NCBI RefSeq assembly: GCF_016653465.1
Contig: NZ_NHSQ01000084.1
Location: 62,001-126,000, forward strand
DNA length: 64,000 nt
Direction: 5' to 3'
Source of the DNA: Thiocystis minor
Lineage (GTDB): Bacteria > Pseudomonadota > Gammaproteobacteria > Chromatiales > Chromatiaceae
This document shows, piece by piece, positions 59,984-64,000 of this stretch (its first letter is position 1; every line of letters starts with the position of its first letter). The position numbers and the translations under genes were made by a program. The notes under the pieces were generated by a model. It did no database searches. It saw nothing but the letters and a program-made list of their open reading frames with translations, and had not been told where the DNA came from.

Positions 59984-62389
59984 TTATCCCGCCGACTTGA
60001 ACAACAGCGGCAGTACATCTTCGTAACGGGAGGCGAAGTGCACCTTCAGCCCCTTGCGAACATGCTCCGGCACTTCCTCGAAATCTCCCCGATTATCCTC
60101 GGGCAGGATGATTTCCTTGATCCCGGCGCGGCGCGCGGCGATGAGTTTTTCGCGGATGCCGCCGACCGGGAAGACTTCGCCGGTGAGGGTGATCTCGCCG
60201 GTCATGGCGATGCGGCGGACCGGTTCGTTGCGCGCCAGCGAAAGCAGGGCGGAGGTCAGGGTGACGCCGGCGGAGGGGCCGTCCTTGGGCGTAGCGCCGG
60301 CGGGAACGTGGACATGGATGAATGATTTCTCGAAAAAGCCTGGATCGGCCCCGAATTCCTTGGCATGGCTGACCAGATAGCCGTAGGCGATCTCGGCGGA
60401 TTCCTTCATGACATCGCCCAACTGCCCGGTCAGCTTGAAACCGCGCGTGAAGCTATGAGTGCGCGCGGCTTCGATGGAGAGCGTCGCGCCGCCCATGGCG
60501 GTCCAGGCCAGCCCGGTGACGACGCCGGGACCGCTCAATTTGCGCTCGTCGCGGAAGACCGGGCTGCCGAGATAGCCTTTGAGGTCCGTGTCGGCGATGT
60601 CGATGGGCGTTTCCTCGCCCTCCAGCATCCGCACCGCGACCTTGCGCACGATCTTGCCGAGCTGTTTTTCCAGCCGGCGCACGCCGGCGTCGCGCGCGTA
60701 GCCCTCGATCAGCGCGCGCAGGGTTTTGGTGTCCAGCTTGACCGCGCCCTTGGGCAGTCCCGCCCGGTCGATCTGGCGCGGCAGGAGATATTTTTTGGCG
60801 ATCTGGAGCTTTTCCTCGGCGATGTAACCGGAGAGCTGGATGACTTCCATACGGTCGAGCAGCGGGCCGGGAATGCTGTCGAGCTGATTGGCGGTGCAGA
60901 CGAACAGCACCTTGGACAGATCGAAGCGCAGATCCAGATAGTGATCGAGAAAATCCGAGTTCTGTTCCGGGTCCAGTACTTCCAGCAAGGCCGAGGCCGG
61001 GTCGCCGTGATAGGAGGCGCCGATCTTGTCGATCTCGTCGAGCATGATGACCGGGTTGGCGGTCCCGGCGTCCTTCATGGCCTGCAGAAACTTGCCGGGC
61101 ATGGCACCGATGTAGGTGCGCCGGTGGCCCTTGATTTCGGCCTCGTCGCGGATGCCGCCGACCGAGAAGCGGAAGAACCGTCGCCCCAGCGCATCGGCGA
61201 TGGAGTGGCCAATGGAGGTTTTGCCCACGCCGGGCGGGCCGACCAGCAGGATGATGGAGCCGGCGATCTCGCCCTTGTGGATGCCGACCGCAAGGAATTC
61301 GAGGATGCGCTTTTTGACATCCTCCAGCCCGTAATGGTCGCGGTCGAGAACACGGCGAGCGCGCTTGAGATCCAGTTTATCCGCCGAGTGCTTGCCCCAG
61401 GGCAGCAGGGTGATCCAGTCGAGATAGTTGCGGGTGACCGAATACTCGGGCGAGCCGGTCTCCAGGATGCCCATCTTCTCCAGCTCTTCCTCGACCTGCT
61501 TTTTCGCCTGTTCGGTCAAGGTCAATTCCTTGATCCGCGACCGAAACTTGTCGATCTCGGCGGTGCGGTCGTCCTTGGCGATGCCCAACTCTTTCTGGAT
61601 CGCCTTGAGCTGCTCGCGCAGAAAGAATTCGCGCTGCTGCTTCTGCATCTTCTCCTCGACCGTGCGCCGGATCTTCTGCTGGGCGCGGGCCAGTTCGAGT
61701 TCGTTGTTGAGCAGAACCAGTACCTTTTCCATGCGCTGAAGCAGGGGCAGGATCTCCAGCACGTCCTGCAGTTGCTCCTTGGTGGAGGTCGTCAGACTGG
61801 CCGCGAAATCGGCGAGATGTGAGGGATCGTCCGGGCCGAAGCGATCCAGAAACATCCGCAGTTCTTCCACGTACAGCGGATTGAGCGGAAGCAACTCCTT
61901 GATGGTGTTGATGACCGCCATGGCATAGGCTTTGATTTCGCTGCTGGGCGGACCGGCGGGCTCGGGCAGATAGGTGACGCGGGCGCGGAAGGGTGCCTCG
62001 GGGTTTGCCCAATCGGCAATGCGGAAGCGCTGGAGACATTCCACCAGCACTTGCAGATGACCGTCCTGCTGATGGATGCGATGCACCCGGCAGGCGGTGC
62101 CGATGGCGTGGAAATTCCCGGTGGTGGCTTCCTCCGAGGTTTCGCTGTCCACCAGCAGGACGCCGAGCATTTTGTGATCGGTGTCGGCGACTGCCTTCAT
62201 GGTCGAGGCCCAATGCTCGGCATCCATCATCAGCGGGACCGCCTGCCCGGGGAAGAAGGGCCGGGAGGCAACGGGCAGGATATGAATCTCGGTGGGCAGG
62301 ACATCGTTGGCGCGCGCGAGCTGGATCGGCTCCAGATTCTCGCTGACGCCATCCTCGCTCGTATGATCCCCGCGTTCCTCATCCGACAT
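59984..62389 (-). CDS. lon: ATP-dependent protease Lon
   Basis: 801 residues from MSDEERG with GAGGT 7 nt upstream; a longer start at 62458 would overlap ksgA and has no such site. N-terminal LON domain (LPVASRPFFPGQAVPLMM), AAA+ module with Walker A GPPGVGKTS and Walker B (PVIMLDEIDKIG), and the protease domain with the catalytic Ser in DGPSAGVTL (near 705) and Lys in GIREKLIAARRAG (near 748). It degrades damaged and regulatory proteins. ksgA lies 44 bp upstream on the same strand. Confidence 0.95.
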   Translation of the reverse strand: MSDEERGDHTSEDGVSENLEPIQLARANDVLPTEIHILPVASRPFFPGQAVPLMMDAEHWASTMKAVADTDHKMLGVLLVDSETSEEATTGNFHAIGTACRVHRIHQQDGHLQVLVECLQRFRIADWANPEAPFRARVTYLPEPAGPPSSEIKAYAMAVINTIKELLPLNPLYVEELRMFLDRFGPDDPSHLADFAASLTTSTKEQLQDVLEILPLLQRMEKVLVLLNNELELARAQQKIRRTVEEKMQKQQREFFLREQLKAIQKELGIAKDDRTAEIDKFRSRIKELTLTEQAKKQVEEELEKMGILETGSPEYSVTRNYLDWITLLPWGKHSADKLDLKRARRVLDRDHYGLEDVKKRILEFLAVGIHKGEIAGSIILLVGPPGVGKTSIGHSIADALGRRFFRFSVGGIRDEAEIKGHRRTYIGAMPGKFLQAMKDAGTANPVIMLDEIDKIGASYHGDPASALLEVLDPEQNSDFLDHYLDLRFDLSKVLFVCTANQLDSIPGPLLDRMEVIQLSGYIAEEKLQIAKKYLLPRQIDRAGLPKGAVKLDTKTLRALIEGYARDAGVRRLEKQLGKIVRKVAVRMLEGEETPIDIADTDLKGYLGSPVFRDERKLSGPGVVTGLAWTAMGGATLSIEAARTHSFTRGFKLTGQLGDVMKESAEIAYGYLVSHAKEFGADPGFFEKSFIHVHVPAGATPKDGPSAGVTLTSALLSLARNEPVRRIAMTGEITLTGEVFPVGGIREKLIAARRAGIKEIILPEDNRGDFEEVPEHVRKGLKVHFASRYEDVLPLLFKSAG

Positions 62390-62433
62390 GCCATGTACCT
62401 CGCTTGAAAAACCCTGATCCGGGGTAGCGAATT

Positions 62434-63228
62434 TCAGGTCTTTGGCGTGGATTTGCAAGCGGCATTCGCGAGCCGGGCGTAACTGGCGACATCTAGGTTT
62501 TCCGCCCGCAGCGTCTGATCGATCCCGGTTTCATCGAACAGGCTCTGATCAATCAGTTTGGAGAGGCTGTTGCGCAGGGTCTTGCGCCGCTGCCCGAAGG
62601 CGGCCGCGACGATGCGCGCATGGAGCGCCGGATCGTCGATCTGATGGGGCTGGGGGCGCAGCGGGCGCAGACGCACAAAGGCGGATTCGACCTTGGGGGC
62701 CGGAGTAAAGGCGCCGGGTCCGATCCGAAACAGACAGCTTGCGCTGCACAGGCTCTGCACCATGACCGAGAGACGCCCATAGATCTTGTCGCCCGGGTCG
62801 GCGACGATCCGGTCCACGACTTCCTTTTGCAGCATCAAGTGCAGATCGAGGATGCAGTCGGATTGCTCCAGGAAATGAAACAGGATGGGGGTGGAGATGT
62901 TGTAGGGCAGATTGCCGACGATGCGCAGTCGCTCGCCATTGCTGGCCAGATCACGCAAATCGAACTTGAGCGCGTCGACATTGTGGATGCGTAGATCCCC
63001 GAGCGGACCCAGGCGTTGGCGCAGCGGCTCGATAAGGTCGCGGTCAAGTTCGACCACATCGAGCGTGCCTGCCGCAGTCAGCAAACCTTTGGTGATGGCG
63101 CCCTGTCCGGGGCCGATCTCCAGGAGCCGTTCTCCTGGTTTGGCGCCAATGACGGAGTGGATCCGCTCAATGATCGCGGGATCGTGGAGAAAATTCTGGC
63201 CGAAGCGTTTGCGGGGATGATGTTCCAT
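62434..63228 (-). CDS. ksgA: 16S rRNA dimethyladenosine transferase KsgA (RsmA)
   Basis: 264 residues. SAM-binding motifs: QNFLHDPAIIERI, ERLLEIGPGQGAITKGLL, VVELDRDLIEPLRQRL, and the catalytic NLPYNIST. It dimethylates two adenines in helix 45 of 16S rRNA. Length and motif order are normal. It lies between lon and an Rpn-like gene; an apaG/pdxA partner is not in the window. Confidence 0.95.
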   Translation of the reverse strand: MEHHPRKRFGQNFLHDPAIIERIHSVIGAKPGERLLEIGPGQGAITKGLLTAAGTLDVVELDRDLIEPLRQRLGPLGDLRIHNVDALKFDLRDLASNGERLRIVGNLPYNISTPILFHFLEQSDCILDLHLMLQKEVVDRIVADPGDKIYGRLSVMVQSLCSASCLFRIGPGAFTPAPKVESAFVRLRPLRPQPHQIDDPALHARIVAAAFGQRRKTLRNSLSKLIDQSLFDETGIDQTLRAENLDVASYARLANAACKSTPKT

Positions 63229-63264
63229 CCGGCTAGGGTACTCGAAAGCGCGGGCGGTTGGCGT

Positions 63265-64000
63265 TTAATCCCGCTGCTCTCGCAACGCGCGTACCTCGGT
63301 CTCGCTCAACCCGGTCTTGTCGGCCAGCAGCCGGTTATCGTCGATGACATCCAGCAGGCTCCGGGCGATGCGCAGGCGTTCCTGTTGTTGGCCTTCTTCT
63401 CGCCCTTCTTCTCGCCCTTCCTCTCGCCCTTCCTCTCGCCCCAGCTTCCGCCCCAGCTTCCGCCCCTGATGCATCCCCCAGCCATAGGAGGACTGCACCA
63501 TGCTGGCCTGCTGGTGCAAATCGTCCTGATAGCGTTCGTAGGCGCGCCGCTCGGCATCGGGGAGTTTCAGAATATCCAACTGTTCTTTGGCCTGTTGTAA
63601 CCCGCGTGCCCGGAAGCCCTCCGGAACCTCCTCGTGCTTGAGAAAATAAATCCACTCGTCCAGCGAGTCTCGCGCTACGTCGTCGAATTGATTCACCTTG
63701 ATCAGGTAGTACTCCGGGAACAAGGCATGCGGTTCGCGCCGTCGGTAGAGTTCCTCCTGCGCCTCGCTCAGCCGCAATTCGTCGTGCTGGTGCAGACCGA
63801 TGAAGCGGGTCGCGCCGTGATAGACATAATCCTGCCCCTGACCCAGGTCGAAATAGAGAATGCTGACCGAGATGACCTTGGCCACTTCGCCGTAGGGCTG
63901 ACCTTCCTGAAGATTTTCCACCACCGTGCGCGCGGTGCTGTGCAGAATCCGCTGCAAATAATCGAACTGCCGTTGATATTGCACCTCGATCAGGACGATC
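63265..64000 (-). CDS. Rpn/PD-(D/E)XK nuclease-family protein, 5' end outside window
   Basis: At least 245 residues; the open frame continues beyond the edge (reads VLIEVQYQRQFDYLQRI). It has the Rpn-like pattern: LIEVQ motif containing the PD-(D/E)XK acid, a YFDLGQGQDYVYHGATRFIG region and a Leu/Glu-rich C-terminus. Rpn proteins are recombination-promoting nucleases often sold as 'transposases'. The tail holds a 12-bp tandem repeat (63387-63440) encoding Gly-Arg-Glu-Glu four times, then Gly-Arg-Lys-Leu twice. Probably a mobile-type gene in expansion. Confidence 0.7.
   Translation of the reverse strand, partial: IVLIEVQYQRQFDYLQRILHSTARTVVENLQEGQPYGEVAKVISVSILYFDLGQGQDYVYHGATRFIGLHQHDELRLSEAQEELYRRREPHALFPEYYLIKVNQFDDVARDSLDEWIYFLKHEEVPEGFRARGLQQAKEQLDILKLPDAERRAYERYQDDLHQQASMVQSSYGWGMHQGRKLGRKLGREEGREEGREEGREEGQQQERLRIARSLLDVIDDNRLLADKTGLSETEVRALREQRD

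Overview
The window reads as chromosomal DNA of a GC-rich gammaproteobacterium. The order rhlB / trxA-rho (rhlB divergent from the other two), the Lon and KsgA genes, the oadGAB sodium pump, baeSR, DmeF, HemP and PPK2 fit that class. The mixture of sensory PAS kinases, SulP, DUF3302 and YfiR-type genes with many extragenic repeats would suit a purple sulfur bacterium (Chromatiaceae). That family-level placement is inference; no photosynthesis or sulfur-oxidation gene lies here to prove it. The window has no rRNA, CRISPR array, prophage or complete insertion sequence, and one tRNA.

Layout. 0.2-6.9 kb: a K+ channel, a SulP anion transporter and a same-strand set (outer-membrane-like protein, DUF3302, HlyD-type membrane-fusion protein, alpha/beta-hydrolase lipoprotein). 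7-15 kb: SYLF protein, PPK2, then a scarred stretch with a transposase remnant, a truncated sigma-54 activator, a glycogen phosphorylase gene with most of its interior missing, and a frameshifted gene; thioredoxin-like protein and HemP follow. 15-31 kb: cation efflux DmeF, BaeSR, and a large signalling block (1484-residue hybrid kinase, PAS-GGDEF-EAL protein, PAS hybrid kinase, CheB/CheR-PAS fusion). 31-37.5 kb: two envelope glycosyltransferases flanking a four-helix-bundle gene, a BrnTA-like toxin-antitoxin pair and an RlpA-like protein. 37.5-44 kb: ABC-2 exporter, MoaD, MoeA, MoaB, RecQ. 44-55 kb: secreted PLA2-like protein, oadGAB, PbpC, and a TonB receptor / YfiR-like / diguanylate cyclase triad. 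55-64 kb: rho, trxA, rhlB, tRNA-Ser(CGA), lon, ksgA and a PD-(D/E)XK (Rpn-like) protein that runs off the end.

The most unusual content is repetitive. A hexanucleotide, GTTGTC on one side and its complement GACAAC on the other, recurs at seven places, usually as a left GTTGTC arm and a right GACAAC arm that can form a hairpin. One such pair of arms encloses a complete four-helix-bundle (23S IVS / Avd-like) gene and encodes its acidic tail; another array sits in frame inside the histidine-rich loop of DmeF. Alongside these are a family of short palindromes flanked by CCTGGGAGCG, 82-85 bp elements ending in AAACCGCGTC / GACGCGGTTT, and a 140-bp MITE with TAA target duplication. Several of these repeats supply stop codons or extend the ends of real genes, so repeat spread has been remodelling gene ends in this genome.
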